Shown piece after piece: positions 51,162-60,193 of a stretch of DNA of 64,000 bases. Numbering within the stretch: position 1 is the stretch's first letter; every line of letters begins with the position of its first letter. Origin of the DNA: Acidobacteriota bacterium (lineage in GTDB: Bacteria > Acidobacteriota > UBA6911 > RPQK01 > DATIPO01); assembly GCA_035471785.1 (NCBI GenBank), contig DATIPQ010000116.1:26151-90150 (forward strand), in the 5' to 3' direction. The notes below the pieces were generated by a model. That model was given only the letters and a program-made list of their open reading frames with translations. It was not told the DNA's origin and searched no databases. The translations under genes and the position numbers were made by a program.

Positions 51162-52829
51162 TTAAAACTTGAAGGTCCGCCATTCGCTCCAGCAGCGGGG
51201 CTGCGTCTTGGGCGAAACGCGGATCTTGACGGGGTTCCAATCCTTTAAAGTGACCCAGATCTCACTCGGAAAGGGTCCCAACAACTGGTGGTTGCCTTCC
51301 ACCTCGTGAGTGCCGGCGATGTGGTGATCGCCCGTTCCGATGTCGTATTCCACGAGGTACTCGGTATCCAAGTCGCCGCTCCAGTCGAAGAGCAGCGAAC
51401 CGGTGTGGGTTTCCCACTTCAGCCTCTCGTCCTCCCCTGGAGTGTAGATGATCGGGCAGGACTCGGCCTTGGCCGAAGTATGCACTTGGGGCCGGGAGGC
51501 GAAAATTTCCCCCGCCAACTCGCCCGAGCGCTCCCGCCACTCTTGCAGGCGTCCAGCCAAGGCCTTGACCTTCGCCGGACGCGCCGAAGCCAGGTTCCGG
51601 CCCTCGCTGGGATCGTCCTCCAAGTCGTAAAGCTCAGGACCGTCCTCACCCTCGATGTATTTGAAACGGCCGTCGCGCAGGCCGTAGACCCACAGATGCT
51701 CCCGCTCCTTAGTGGTCTGGTTGCCGGCGATGACCGACTGAAAAAAGAGCGTCCGCTCATGGGGCGGGGGCGAAAGCAGGTCGTGTCCCTGCACGAAGCT
51801 GGGAATCTCCCATCCCATCTGCCTGAGCAGAGTGGGGAAGATGTCGACTTGGCTGGCCAGGCGCCGGTCTCGTTTGCCTTGGGGCAGTTGCCCGGGCCAA
51901 GCCACGACCAGCGGAATGTGGATGAACTCCTCGTAGAGGCGGGCGTGCAGCGAAGTGGAGGCGTGCCCCACGAATCCGTGGTCGAGCAGTTCCTCGCCGT
52001 GGTCGGCGGTGAGTATGATGAGGGTGTCCTCCAGCCATCCCTTCTCCTCCAGCAGGCTGAGGGCGCGTCCAAAGAGTTCGTCCATGCGGTTCATCTCGGC
52101 GTCGTAAAGTCTGCCCAACAGCGGACGGTCGCCCTCCTGGAACTCAGTCGATCCCCGGGGCACGATGGCTCCCGTCATGGCAGCTTTCAGTCCGGGACGC
52201 TTCATCAGTTCTTGGCGGGGTGCCGGGAGACGCTCGTCGTCAGGATTGTAAGGCTGGTGGACGATGGTGGAGTGGTACCAGAGAAAGAAAGGCTCCTGGC
52301 TCTCGCGCCGGCTCAGCCAGTTGATCAGCTCCTGGCCCTCGCGGCTGCCGAAAAAGCGCCGGTCGACTTTGCCCACTCCCAGATTGGCGTAGTAGGGAGC
52401 GAAGGTGAAGAAATTCAGGTTGGGCGCTTCGAAACCCTTGCTCTGGAAGATTTTGCTCAGCGTGAGCAGGTCAGATGACCCCATGCGGTCGCGGTTGTTG
52501 ACTCCGTGAACGGGAGGCGCCAGTCCGCTGAGGATGGAGACCAGTCCCGGAGCCGTCCAGGCCGAGGTGCTGTAAGCGCGCTCGAAGACGGTGCCCTTTT
52601 GGGCCCAGGCGTCGATGTTGGGGGTCGGCGAAGGCTGATTGCCGTAGACCCCGAATCGGTCGGCCCGGCAGGAATCGATCGTGAACAAGAGCACGTGCTT
52701 AGGCCGCCGCGAAGGGTTGTCCGCGGAGTCCTCTTGAAAGGTCGCAGCGTGCGCGGCTGAGCTGAACGGGCTGATCGTCCACATGAGGAGCACTCCCGCC
52801 CACATCCATCTCCGAAGTCTTCTCATCAT
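51162..52829 (-). CDS. Secreted sulfatase-fold hydrolase without formylglycine motif
   Basis: 555 residues, signal peptide (WAGVLLMWTISPFSSAAHAA). Alkaline-phosphatase/sulfatase superfamily: first metal Asp in LLFTIDSCRADRFGVYG, later ILTADHGEELLDHGFVGHAS with the DH pair and LYDLEDDPSEGRNLA of the C-terminal part. The usual nucleophile signature C/S-x-P-x-R is missing; at that place the sequence is STSAWTAPGLVSILSG with T92 the likely nucleophile, so it cannot be matured to formylglycine. Phosphotransferase or phosphodiester activity is as likely as sulfatase. A C-terminal ~100-residue beta domain is added. ATG 52829 chosen over a 48-codon arginine-rich extension. Confidence 0.82.
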   Translation of the reverse strand: MMRRLRRWMWAGVLLMWTISPFSSAAHAATFQEDSADNPSRRPKHVLLFTIDSCRADRFGVYGNQPSPTPNIDAWAQKGTVFERAYSTSAWTAPGLVSILSGLAPPVHGVNNRDRMGSSDLLTLSKIFQSKGFEAPNLNFFTFAPYYANLGVGKVDRRFFGSREGQELINWLSRRESQEPFFLWYHSTIVHQPYNPDDERLPAPRQELMKRPGLKAAMTGAIVPRGSTEFQEGDRPLLGRLYDAEMNRMDELFGRALSLLEEKGWLEDTLIILTADHGEELLDHGFVGHASTSLHARLYEEFIHIPLVVAWPGQLPQGKRDRRLASQVDIFPTLLRQMGWEIPSFVQGHDLLSPPPHERTLFFQSVIAGNQTTKEREHLWVYGLRDGRFKYIEGEDGPELYDLEDDPSEGRNLASARPAKVKALAGRLQEWRERSGELAGEIFASRPQVHTSAKAESCPIIYTPGEDERLKWETHTGSLLFDWSGDLDTEYLVEYDIGTGDHHIAGTHEVEGNHQLLGPFPSEIWVTLKDWNPVKIRVSPKTQPRCWSEWRTFKF

Positions 52830-52978
52830 CCTAATGTTCTTACGCTCTTTGGGCGCACGCCGTTCTCGATTTGCGGGGCGTTCTCGGCTCGAGGCCAGGT
52901 TGGATCGAAGGACGTTCGGCCGAGAATCGCGATGACCAGCCGCCGACCCAAGGATGATAACATCCACACTCATCGATC

Positions 52979-53701
52979 ATGGCGAACGGGTATTTGGCGG
53001 TTTATGAGCGGTTCCCCGAGTTCCTCAAGCGGCGCATCAATCCCATGGAATATGCGCTGCGCGACTTTGTGCGCCAAGCCGCTCAAAGCCACCCGGGAGA
53101 GACCGTCCTCGACGCCGGTGCGGGTGAAAGCCGCTTCCGCTCCTTCTTCGGACGTCACCGCTACTGGGCCTTCGATCTCGCGGTAGGCGAGCAGGACTGG
53201 GACTACAGTCGGCTCGATGCTTGCGTCGACCTCTCCCGCCTGCCCCTGAAAAGCGGATCGGTGGGAGCCGTCCTCAACACCCAGGTGTTAGAGCATGTGC
53301 CTGATCCCCAAGCCGTCATCAGCGAGTTTCAGCGGGTGCTGCGTCCCGGCGGGACGCTCTATCTGTCAGCGCCCCAAGGCTGGCATGAACACCAACAGCC
53401 CTACGACTTCTTCCGCTTCACCCAGTTCTCGCTGCGCCAGATGATGGAGCGCGCCGGCTTCCAGGGCGTCGAAATCGAGCCCATGGGCGGCTACTTCCAC
53501 TACTTGGGCCAGCGCTTCACCTACATTCCCAAGATCCTCTTCCAGCACCGCCGCGGACTCCCCAGGGTCCTGCTGTCCCCCCTTGAACTGTTGTCGCTGG
53601 GCCTCTTCTGCTTCCTAGTGCCGGTGCTCTGCTCCTACTTGGACGTCTTGGACCGCAAGAAAGAATTCACCCTCCTCTACCGCTGCCGGGCAAGCAAATA
53701 G
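52979..53701 (+). CDS. SAM-dependent methyltransferase (type 11)
   Basis: 240 residues. Motif I is VLDAGAGESRFRSFFG, then the acidic end FDLAVG of strand 2, LNTQVLEHVPDPQAVISEF (motif post-II) and RVLRPGGTLYLSAP. Two hydrophobic stretches close to the C-terminus (LLSPLELLSLGLFCFLVPVL) suggest membrane attachment, as in methyltransferases acting on lipids or polyprenyl-linked sugars. Substrate unknown. Divergent from the sulfatase-fold gene across 149 bases. No partner genes. Confidence 0.85.
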   Translation: MANGYLAVYERFPEFLKRRINPMEYALRDFVRQAAQSHPGETVLDAGAGESRFRSFFGRHRYWAFDLAVGEQDWDYSRLDACVDLSRLPLKSGSVGAVLNTQVLEHVPDPQAVISEFQRVLRPGGTLYLSAPQGWHEHQQPYDFFRFTQFSLRQMMERAGFQGVEIEPMGGYFHYLGQRFTYIPKILFQHRRGLPRVLLSPLELLSLGLFCFLVPVLCSYLDVLDRKKEFTLLYRCRASK

Positions 53702-53743
53702 GCGGGCCGGGAGATGGCGCCGCGGCTCCGGTTGGCCGATTTC

Positions 53744-53758
53744 GACCGTCGGCACTAG
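53744..53758 (+). repeat. Possible remnant of the MITE right terminus
   Basis: GACCGTCGGCACTAG differs at one of 15 positions from the right end of copy A (GACCGGCGGCACTAG), including the CAC-TA-G terminus. It stands between the methyltransferase and padR genes, 43 bases after the methyltransferase stop. No left terminus with GTGCGGTGC is seen, so it is at most a solo or degraded end. Confidence 0.4.
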
Positions 53759-53781
53759 ACAGTCACATTTGTTCCATGCTA

Positions 53782-53806
53782 CGTTATACCGCGTCACGGT
53801 ATAACG
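53782..53806. promoter_or_regulatory. Perfect palindrome, probable PadR operator
   Basis: CGTTATACCG-CGTCA-CGGTATAACG: ten-base arms without mismatch around a 5-base spacer, 59 bases before the padR start. Each arm contains a TATAAC/TATACC that could be a -10 element, so a bound dimer would cover the core promoter. PadR proteins bind palindromes of this size and usually repress their own gene. Binding inferred. Confidence 0.65.
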
Positions 53807-53865
53807 CTTGAGGGAGTAGCCAGAGGAAACCCTGGAGACAAGGAAGCCGTACAAGGAACACAGAG

Positions 53866-54240
53866 ATGACTGATTTGCACCAGAAGGAACGCCGAGAGGA
53901 CGTGGAATCGTTGCTGCCGCTGACGGTCCCGGTCTATCAGATTCTACTTTCGCTTGTGGATAACGACCTGCATGGCTATGCCATGATTCAGGACATCCGC
54001 GAACGGACTGAAGGCGAGGTCGATTTGACCGCCAGCACCCTTTACGCCGCTCTCAAGCGGCTCTTGCGCGACGGCCTTGTCAAGGAGATCGATGCTCCTC
54101 GAGAGGTCCGGGCCGAGGACTCGCGGCGGCGCTACTACCGCGTCACCGGGCAGGGACAAGACGTTCTGCGTGCGGAAGCGCGCAGGCTGGAGCGGGCCCT
54201 GCGGCTGGCTCGTGAAAAGGCGGTGTTGGCTTCCGACTGA
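53866..54240 (+). CDS. PadR-family transcriptional regulator
   Basis: 124 residues. PVYQILLSLVDNDLHGYAMIQDI is the N-terminal helix pair, STLYAALKRLLRDGLVKEI the recognition helix, and the C-terminal helix RRLERALRLAREKAVLA mediates dimerisation. It belongs to the same kind of two-gene unit as the one at 17891, but the two proteins are not close copies. A perfect palindrome at 53782-53806 should be its operator. The permease gene starts 82 bases downstream. Confidence 0.92.
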   Translation: MTDLHQKERREDVESLLPLTVPVYQILLSLVDNDLHGYAMIQDIRERTEGEVDLTASTLYAALKRLLRDGLVKEIDAPREVRAEDSRRRYYRVTGQGQDVLRAEARRLERALRLAREKAVLASD

Positions 54241-54322
54241 ACCGTGATTTGAAGGCGGCTCGAGGGAATGCGGCCTTCTCTGTGAGGAGGCCCCAAGCCC
54301 CTCGATCCCGAAACGGCCATAA

Positions 54323-56986
54323 ATGTCCAGACCACTGACCGAACGTTTTTATGCACTTCTGTTGCGAAGCCGCTTGGCTTCGCACTATCCGGCTGCTTTG
54401 CGTCCTGAGATGGAGCGCCTCTTCGGCGATTTGCGCAGCGAGTCGGTTCGCCACAGGGGACGGATAGGGGCGTTGCTGGCGTTAGGCCGCGAGGTGGCTT
54501 CCTTGATGCGGGCCTCCTGGCAGGAGCGCCGTTACCGGGAAACGCCGCCCCAACAAGCTCGCCTGAGACGAACTCCAACGAGAAGAGAACGGATTATGGA
54601 TCAATTGCGTCAAGATATCGCCTTTGCTTTCAGGAGCTACCTGAAGCGTCCCATGGCCGCTGTGGTGGCTGTACTGACCCTGGCGGTGGCTATCGGAGCC
54701 GCCACCACCGTCTTCAGCGTCATCTACGGAGTCCTGATCGACGCGCTGCCCTTTCCCGAGCCACAAGAGGTGTATCACGTCTTGGAAGCCGATCCCGAGG
54801 GGGGTGCCATCACGGTGCCTTTTGAGAACCTCAGGGACTGGCAGGATCGGGCAAAGAGCTTCGAAGCCTTGGCCGCCTGGGTGGGCAACTCGGTAGCCGT
54901 GACCGGAGGCGAACGCCCCGAACGCATTCGGGGAATCTTCGTGTCGGCCGCTTATTTTGACGTGATCGGGGTTGAGCCGGTCATGGGACGGGCCATCGCC
55001 GAGGGCGAGGACGTCCCCGGCGGGGAGCGCACCGCGGTCATCTCCCACAGTTTCTGGCAGCGGCGCTTTGGAGGCGATCCCGACGTCCTGGGCAAGTCGG
55101 TCTTTCTCAACAACTATGAGCACACCATCGTGGGCGTGATGCCTGCCGACTACCGTCCGCCCTTCGACTCGGCCGAGGCCTGGATTTCGTTGCAGACCGT
55201 GCCCCGTCCGCTGGACCGCGATTCCCACTCCCTGCTGGTGATGGGACGGTTGGCGGAAGGCGTCACCGCGGAGGAGGCCCGCCAGGAGATGACGTCCCTG
55301 ATGAGCGGACTGGCTGAAGCTCACCCGGAACATGACGGCCACGGCATCTGGATGCAATCGGTCCTGGAACGCCGGCGGGAAGGCCAGCAGTCGATGCTGC
55401 AAGTCCTGGCCGCGGCTGTGGCCATGGTTCTGCTCTTAGCCTGCGCCAACGTAGCCAACCTGCAACTGGCTCAGGCCGCCGGACGCCGCCGCGAAATGGC
55501 CTTGCGGATGGCTCTGGGCGGACGCCGCGGAAGACTCATCCGCCAACTGCTGACCGAGAACTTGATCTTGGCCCTCGTCGGCGGGGCGCTGGGCCTAGCT
55601 TTAGCCTACGCAGGCGTCAAGGGCATGGAATCGCTTCACCCCGCCTACGGTACCTATTACAACATCCATCTCAATTCCAGCGTCCTGCTAGTCAGTCTGC
55701 TGATCACCATAGCGGCCGGAGTGCTCTTCGGTTTGGCCCCTGCCTGGAAGTCGTCGCGCTGCGATCTCAATCAGGACCTCCACGACGGCGGACGCGGCGA
55801 ATCAGACTCGCGTTCCAGCGGACGCCTGCGTTCGGCTCTTGTCGTAGCTCAAGTGGGACTGGCCATCATGCTGCTGATCGGCGCCGGACTGCTGGTGCGC
55901 ACCATCGGCAATCTGGCCGGGGTCAATCCGGGATTCGACACCGAAAACCTGCTTACCATGGAGTTTCGCTTGCCCGACAACAAGTATGAGACCGACGAGC
56001 AGATCGTGGCCTTTTACGACCGCATGATTCCCGCGGTCGAGGCCGTCCCGGGTGCGCTCGGCGTGGCTATCGCCCAGGCCCTGCCTTTCAGCGGCAACGG
56101 CGGGACCATGCCCTTGATCCGGGAGGGGCAGAGGGTGGATGTGTCGGAGGCGCCCCGCGTTCGCAACACCCCCGTCAATCCCGGCTACTTCCAGGCCATG
56201 GGCATCGACGTCTTGCGCGGACGAGTTTTCGAACCTTCTGACCGCGCCGGCTCCCTTCCTGTGGGCGTGATCTCGCAGACCGCGGCCGAGCGCTTCTTTC
56301 CTGATGAAGATCCATTGGGACAGCGCGTCTATTACCGGGATGAGAACACGCTGGTCTCTATCGTCGGAGTGGTCGGGGACGTCAAGCTGTCGTTGACCGG
56401 CGATCCCGAGGCTCACCTCTACACGAGCTACAGCCAGTTTCCCGCCCGTTTCAGCAGCTTGGCGGTTCGGACGCCCGGAGACCCCATGGCCTTGGCCAAC
56501 CAGGTGCGCGATGCGGTCTGGAGCGTCGATCCGGACCAGCCGGTGTGGGAGATCATGCCCATTACCGAGCGCATCGCCAACACTCAGGGGCAGCGCTATC
56601 TTGTCTTGGTTCTGCTGACTGCTTTCTCTCTGGCGGCTCTGCTGCTGTGCTGCATCGGCATCTATGCCGTCATGGGCTACGCTGTGCACCGCCGCAGCCG
56701 CGAAATCGGCATCCGCATGGCACTGGGGGCCGGACGCCGGCAGATCCTGCGGATGGTGCTGCGCCGCGGACTGATCATGACCGTCCTCGGCTTGGTGCTG
56801 GGCATCGCGGGAGCCTTGGCGCTGTCGCAGACCATGCAGAGTCTGCTCTTCGGTGTGGAGCCTTCGGATCTTTCGACCTATCTGCTGGCGCCCCTGCTGT
56901 TGGCGGCGGTGGCTCTCCTGGCCTGCTACCTCCCGGCCCGCCGCGCCACCCTGCTCGACCCCACCCGCACTCTGCAGCAGGAATGA
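54323..56986 (+). CDS. ADOP/MacB-type ABC transporter permease
   Basis: 887 residues with the same plan as the gene at 15106: N-terminal soluble extension (about 1-95, ending RRTPTRRERIMDQLRQDI), membrane helix in MAAVVAVLTLAVAIGAATTVF, periplasmic MacB-like domain, FtsX unit (RRREMALRMALGGRRGRLIRQ), a second MacB domain and a second FtsX unit (RSREIGIRMALGAGRRQILRM). No ATPase is encoded nearby. Stops 2 bases before the convergent otsA stop, leaving no room for a separate terminator. An alternative start at the ATG near 54596 (MDQLRQD) would remove the extension, but extensions of this kind are normal in PadR-linked members. Confidence 0.9.
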   Translation: MSRPLTERFYALLLRSRLASHYPAALRPEMERLFGDLRSESVRHRGRIGALLALGREVASLMRASWQERRYRETPPQQARLRRTPTRRERIMDQLRQDIAFAFRSYLKRPMAAVVAVLTLAVAIGAATTVFSVIYGVLIDALPFPEPQEVYHVLEADPEGGAITVPFENLRDWQDRAKSFEALAAWVGNSVAVTGGERPERIRGIFVSAAYFDVIGVEPVMGRAIAEGEDVPGGERTAVISHSFWQRRFGGDPDVLGKSVFLNNYEHTIVGVMPADYRPPFDSAEAWISLQTVPRPLDRDSHSLLVMGRLAEGVTAEEARQEMTSLMSGLAEAHPEHDGHGIWMQSVLERRREGQQSMLQVLAAAVAMVLLLACANVANLQLAQAAGRRREMALRMALGGRRGRLIRQLLTENLILALVGGALGLALAYAGVKGMESLHPAYGTYYNIHLNSSVLLVSLLITIAAGVLFGLAPAWKSSRCDLNQDLHDGGRGESDSRSSGRLRSALVVAQVGLAIMLLIGAGLLVRTIGNLAGVNPGFDTENLLTMEFRLPDNKYETDEQIVAFYDRMIPAVEAVPGALGVAIAQALPFSGNGGTMPLIREGQRVDVSEAPRVRNTPVNPGYFQAMGIDVLRGRVFEPSDRAGSLPVGVISQTAAERFFPDEDPLGQRVYYRDENTLVSIVGVVGDVKLSLTGDPEAHLYTSYSQFPARFSSLAVRTPGDPMALANQVRDAVWSVDPDQPVWEIMPITERIANTQGQRYLVLVLLTAFSLAALLLCCIGIYAVMGYAVHRRSREIGIRMALGAGRRQILRMVLRRGLIMTVLGLVLGIAGALALSQTMQSLLFGVEPSDLSTYLLAPLLLAAVALLACYLPARRATLLDPTRTLQQE

Positions 56987-56988
56987 CC

Positions 56989-58416
56989 TCACTCCTGACC
57001 TGAAGGGTCGATGCCCGTGAGTTCGTCGAGGAAGGAGTCGACCCATTTGAAGACGTTGTTGCGGGCCACGCCGCGGCGCAGGGCCCGCATGCGCTTGACG
57101 CGTTCGTCCTCGGGCATGTTGAAGGCCTGGTAGATGGCGTCGGCAACCTGTTCCTGGTCATGAGGATTGACGATCAGGGCACCCTTCATCTGGGGCGCCG
57201 CTCCCGCGAATTCGCTGAGGATGAGGACGCCGTTCTCGTCCACCGAGCAGGCGGCGTATTCCTTGGCCACCAGATTCATGCCGTCCTTGAGGGAGGTGAC
57301 CAGGCAAATCTCCGAGGTGCGGTAGTGCCCCAGCAGTTCCTGGAAGGGCAGGGCGCGGTACATGTAGTGCAGCGGCACCCAGCCGCGCGAGGCGAAGCGC
57401 CCGTTGATCTCGCCTGAGAGGCGTTCCAGTTGCTCCTTCCAGGCGGCGTAGTCGTCGATCTGCTCGCGGCTGGGCACCAACAATTGGATCATCGACACCT
57501 TGCGGTGCAGATCAGGGTACTTTTCCAGAGCCCTTGCGAAGGCCCGGAAGCGGGCCGGAATGCCTTTGGTGTAGTCGAGCCGGTCGGCTCCCAGGATGAT
57601 TTTCTGCTCGCGGAACCCCTCGTGAATATACCAGCCCGCCTCGCGCACCTCTTCGGAGCGGGCCCGGCGGTCGAAGTCCTCGAAATCGATGGAGATGGGG
57701 AAGTAGCCGGCCAGCACCCGGCGTCCATCCATCTCGATGCGGGCCTTCTTGCGTCCGGTGCGTACTCGCTGGGGTTTGAGGAAGCGGCGCAGGCAATGGA
57801 CGAAGTTGCGCAAGTCGCGCTTGGTCTGAAATCCAACCAGGTCGTAGTGCAACAGAGCTTCCAGCAGTTGGGTCCGCCAAGGCAGCCGCGAGTAGATGTC
57901 GGGCGAGGGAAAGGGGATGTGGAGGAAGAAGCCGATGGGATTGCCGATCTCCCGGCGCCGCAGCTCCTCTCCGGTCAGCATCAACTGGTAGTCGTGAATC
58001 CACAGGACTTGATCGGGACGGGCCTTTTGGGCGATGGCGTCGGCGAAGATGCCGTTGGCTTCGACGTAATCCTTCCAGGCGTCAAGCTCGAACTTGGCGT
58101 GGCCCAGCAGGTCGTGAAAGAGCGGCCACAGGGTTTCGTTGGAAAAGCCGAAGTAGTAGCCCTCTACCAGTTCGCTTGAGAGGCTGACCGGATGGAGCCT
58201 GCACCCCAGCTCGCGACCGACTTCTCCCAGCAATGAGTCGACCGGGGCATCGTCGGTCTCGCCGGGCCAGCCGATCCAGCTTCCCCCGTGCTTGGAGAGC
58301 ACCGGCTTGAGGGCCGTGACCAGCCCCCCGGCCCCGGGCGTGATCTTCCACTCGCCCTCGTCTTTTTTGATGACCACGGGCAAGCGGTTGGAAACGATGA
58401 GGAATTCTTGGCTCAT
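56989..58416 (-). CDS. otsA: Trehalose-6-phosphate synthase (GT20)
   Basis: Joins UDP-glucose (or another NDP-glucose) and glucose-6-phosphate. 475 residues. EFLIVSNRLPVVIKK, the glycine loop PGAGGLVTALKPVL, WIGWPGETDD, VLWIHDYQLML, FFLHIPFPSPDIY and GADRLDYTKGIPARF are all GT20 signatures; the C-terminal VAKEYAACSVDENGVLILSEFAGAA binds the nucleotide-sugar phosphates. otsB lies directly upstream, 6 bases away on the same strand, so both steps of trehalose synthesis form an operon, likely for osmotic or desiccation protection. Confidence 0.97.
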   Translation of the reverse strand: MSQEFLIVSNRLPVVIKKDEGEWKITPGAGGLVTALKPVLSKHGGSWIGWPGETDDAPVDSLLGEVGRELGCRLHPVSLSSELVEGYYFGFSNETLWPLFHDLLGHAKFELDAWKDYVEANGIFADAIAQKARPDQVLWIHDYQLMLTGEELRRREIGNPIGFFLHIPFPSPDIYSRLPWRTQLLEALLHYDLVGFQTKRDLRNFVHCLRRFLKPQRVRTGRKKARIEMDGRRVLAGYFPISIDFEDFDRRARSEEVREAGWYIHEGFREQKIILGADRLDYTKGIPARFRAFARALEKYPDLHRKVSMIQLLVPSREQIDDYAAWKEQLERLSGEINGRFASRGWVPLHYMYRALPFQELLGHYRTSEICLVTSLKDGMNLVAKEYAACSVDENGVLILSEFAGAAPQMKGALIVNPHDQEQVADAIYQAFNMPEDERVKRMRALRRGVARNNVFKWVDSFLDELTGIDPSGQE

Positions 58417-58422
58417 GAGGAC

Positions 58423-59376
58423 TCATTCCTTGGCGGAAGCGCTTGAGGAGTGGGGAGCGGAGTCGATCCAACGGTCGAGAAACTGCAACAGGTCACCGGG
58501 CATGCCGATGCGCAGGTCGGCTTCGGTAGAGCGGGGCTGGTTGCGCACCAGCACCGACAGGCCCCGGTCGCCCAGCGCCCGGAAGCCGTCCTCGTCGGTC
58601 AGGTCGTCGCCCAGAAAGGCAACGGCGCAGGGGAAGCTTCTCAGGGCACCGGCCGGGCGCGGCAGCGGCCCTTCCGGGTACCGGCTTTTGCGCGGTGATG
58701 GCTTGGGTCGTTGACCGTCCCCATCAACCTGCGCCTCCGCCTGCGCGGGTTCCAGGCTTTCCAGTACGGTGTTGATGACGTGGCCTTTGCTGCGGCCCGG
58801 CACGGCCAGTTCCAGACCGCCGTCGAAAGGGCGCACCTCCATGCCCTGGCGGCGCGCGGTCGACTCGCACAGCGCCCGCAGATCGTCTTCCAGTCGCTGA
58901 CGCTCATCGTCCTCCAGGCCACGCCAGTGGAAGGCGACGCATCCGGTCTTGACCTCGATTTTCTCAGCGGGGATGATGCTGCGGGCCTGCTCCTCCACCT
59001 GCCGCAGCGCTTCTTGCTGGCTCTCGCTGACGCCGATGATGCGCGGCGTCTCGTCGCCTGGATAGAGGTGCTCGCGTCCGTGACAGCCCCACACTTCCAC
59101 CGGATGTTGGGGACGGCTCAGCTTAAGGACGTCGGCCACGGGACGTCCGCTGACGATGATGACGCGGGTCGATCCTTCCTCCAGCAGGCGGTTCAGCCGT
59201 TCCCCCACTCCTGGGGCGGGCACGGCCTCGTGGCGGTTCTCGCGAAAAGGGGCCAGGGTGCCGTCATAGTCGAGGAAAAGCACCCGGCAGGGAGCTTCGG
59301 CGACTCGCTGGAAGAACTCGTCCAGGATGCGCTGCTCTTTCTCGGATGCCGACTGCTGACGTTCCTGCTGTTTCAA
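58423..59376 (-). CDS. otsB: Trehalose-6-phosphate phosphatase
   Basis: Removes the phosphate from trehalose-6-phosphate. 317 residues, HAD fold: nucleophile D36 and D38 in LFLDYDGTLAPF, VIIVSGRP motif II, and AFLGDDLTDEDGFRAL motif IV. It starts at TTG with GAGGAGG well placed upstream. A 30-residue Pro/Arg-rich stretch (QRPKPSPRKSRYPEGPLPRP) precedes motif IV and makes it longer than the usual ~260 residues. First gene of the otsB-otsA pair. Confidence 0.94.
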   Translation of the reverse strand: MKQQERQQSASEKEQRILDEFFQRVAEAPCRVLFLDYDGTLAPFRENRHEAVPAPGVGERLNRLLEEGSTRVIIVSGRPVADVLKLSRPQHPVEVWGCHGREHLYPGDETPRIIGVSESQQEALRQVEEQARSIIPAEKIEVKTGCVAFHWRGLEDDERQRLEDDLRALCESTARRQGMEVRPFDGGLELAVPGRSKGHVINTVLESLEPAQAEAQVDGDGQRPKPSPRKSRYPEGPLPRPAGALRSFPCAVAFLGDDLTDEDGFRALGDRGLSVLVRNQPRSTEADLRIGMPGDLLQFLDRWIDSAPHSSSASAKE

Positions 59377-59458
59377 AAACGGCCTCCTCTCCCAGCTCCT
59401 TTATTGTAGCGTGTCGCCCTGATCCCCGAAGCTGAGGAGGAACGGGTCGGCCAGGCTG

Positions 59459-60151
59459 CTAAGCGTCCTCGGCGCGTGGACGGGGATTCCACACCGCGAC
59501 CTCGTCCAAGGTCTTGCGTTTGAGGTCGGGGACGGTGGCGTCGTGGGAAGGATAGCCGATAGGGAAGAGGATGTAGGGCTTTTCGTTTTTGGGACGCCCC
59601 AGGATATGGGAGAGGAATCCCATGGGACTGGGCGTGTGGGTCAAGGTGGCCAAGCCCATGTGGTGGAGGGCGGCGATGAAGAGTCCGCAGGCGATTCCCA
59701 CGCTTTCCTGCACGTAGTAGTTCTTGCGCTTGCCGCCGTCACCGTCAAGCCCGTAGCTTTCGGCGAAGACCACCACGATCCAGGGCACGATCTCCAGGAA
59801 GGGCTTGCGCCAGTCCGTCCCCAGCGGACGCAGCGCTTCCAGCCACTCGTCGGGCATGCGCTGCTGGTAGGAGAGCTTCTCCTCCTTCTCGGCCGCCAGG
59901 CGGATCTGATGCTTGGTTTCGGCATTGCTGACGGCCACGAAACGCCAAGGCTGCCGATGGGCGCCCGAGGGGGCCGTCGAGGCTGTGCGGATGGCGTACT
60001 CGATCAGCTCCCGCGGCACATCCCGGTCCGAGAAGAAGCGCACGCTGCGCCTGCCGTCCATCTCGCGATAGAAATCCCGAGCCCGCCGCATCTGCTCTTG
60101 GGGCTCGAACTCCTCCATCTCAAAGTCCACATGCGGATACTCATCACCCAT
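59459..60151 (-). CDS. Nitroreductase-family flavoprotein, iodotyrosine deiodinase-like
   Basis: 230 residues with FMN-binding RRSVRFF (34-40) and TAPSGAHRQPW (59-69). It matches remembered mammalian iodotyrosine deiodinase over nearly its whole length, including SVxIACG, GRPxxEK, GYPSxxATVPDLKRKxLD. The three residues that bind the iodotyrosine zwitterion in that enzyme (Glu157, Tyr161, Lys182) are present at E91, Y95 and K116 in the same spacing. Ordinary nitroreductases lack this lid. It probably reductively removes halogen from halotyrosines using reduced FMN, in the cytosol. The physiological substrate is unknown. Confidence 0.88.
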   Translation of the reverse strand: MGDEYPHVDFEMEEFEPQEQMRRARDFYREMDGRRSVRFFSDRDVPRELIEYAIRTASTAPSGAHRQPWRFVAVSNAETKHQIRLAAEKEEKLSYQQRMPDEWLEALRPLGTDWRKPFLEIVPWIVVVFAESYGLDGDGGKRKNYYVQESVGIACGLFIAALHHMGLATLTHTPSPMGFLSHILGRPKNEKPYILFPIGYPSHDATVPDLKRKTLDEVAVWNPRPRAEDA

Positions 60152-60193
60152 CCCGCCATCCTACCACCCTCCTTGCCGCCGATCGACGACCAG

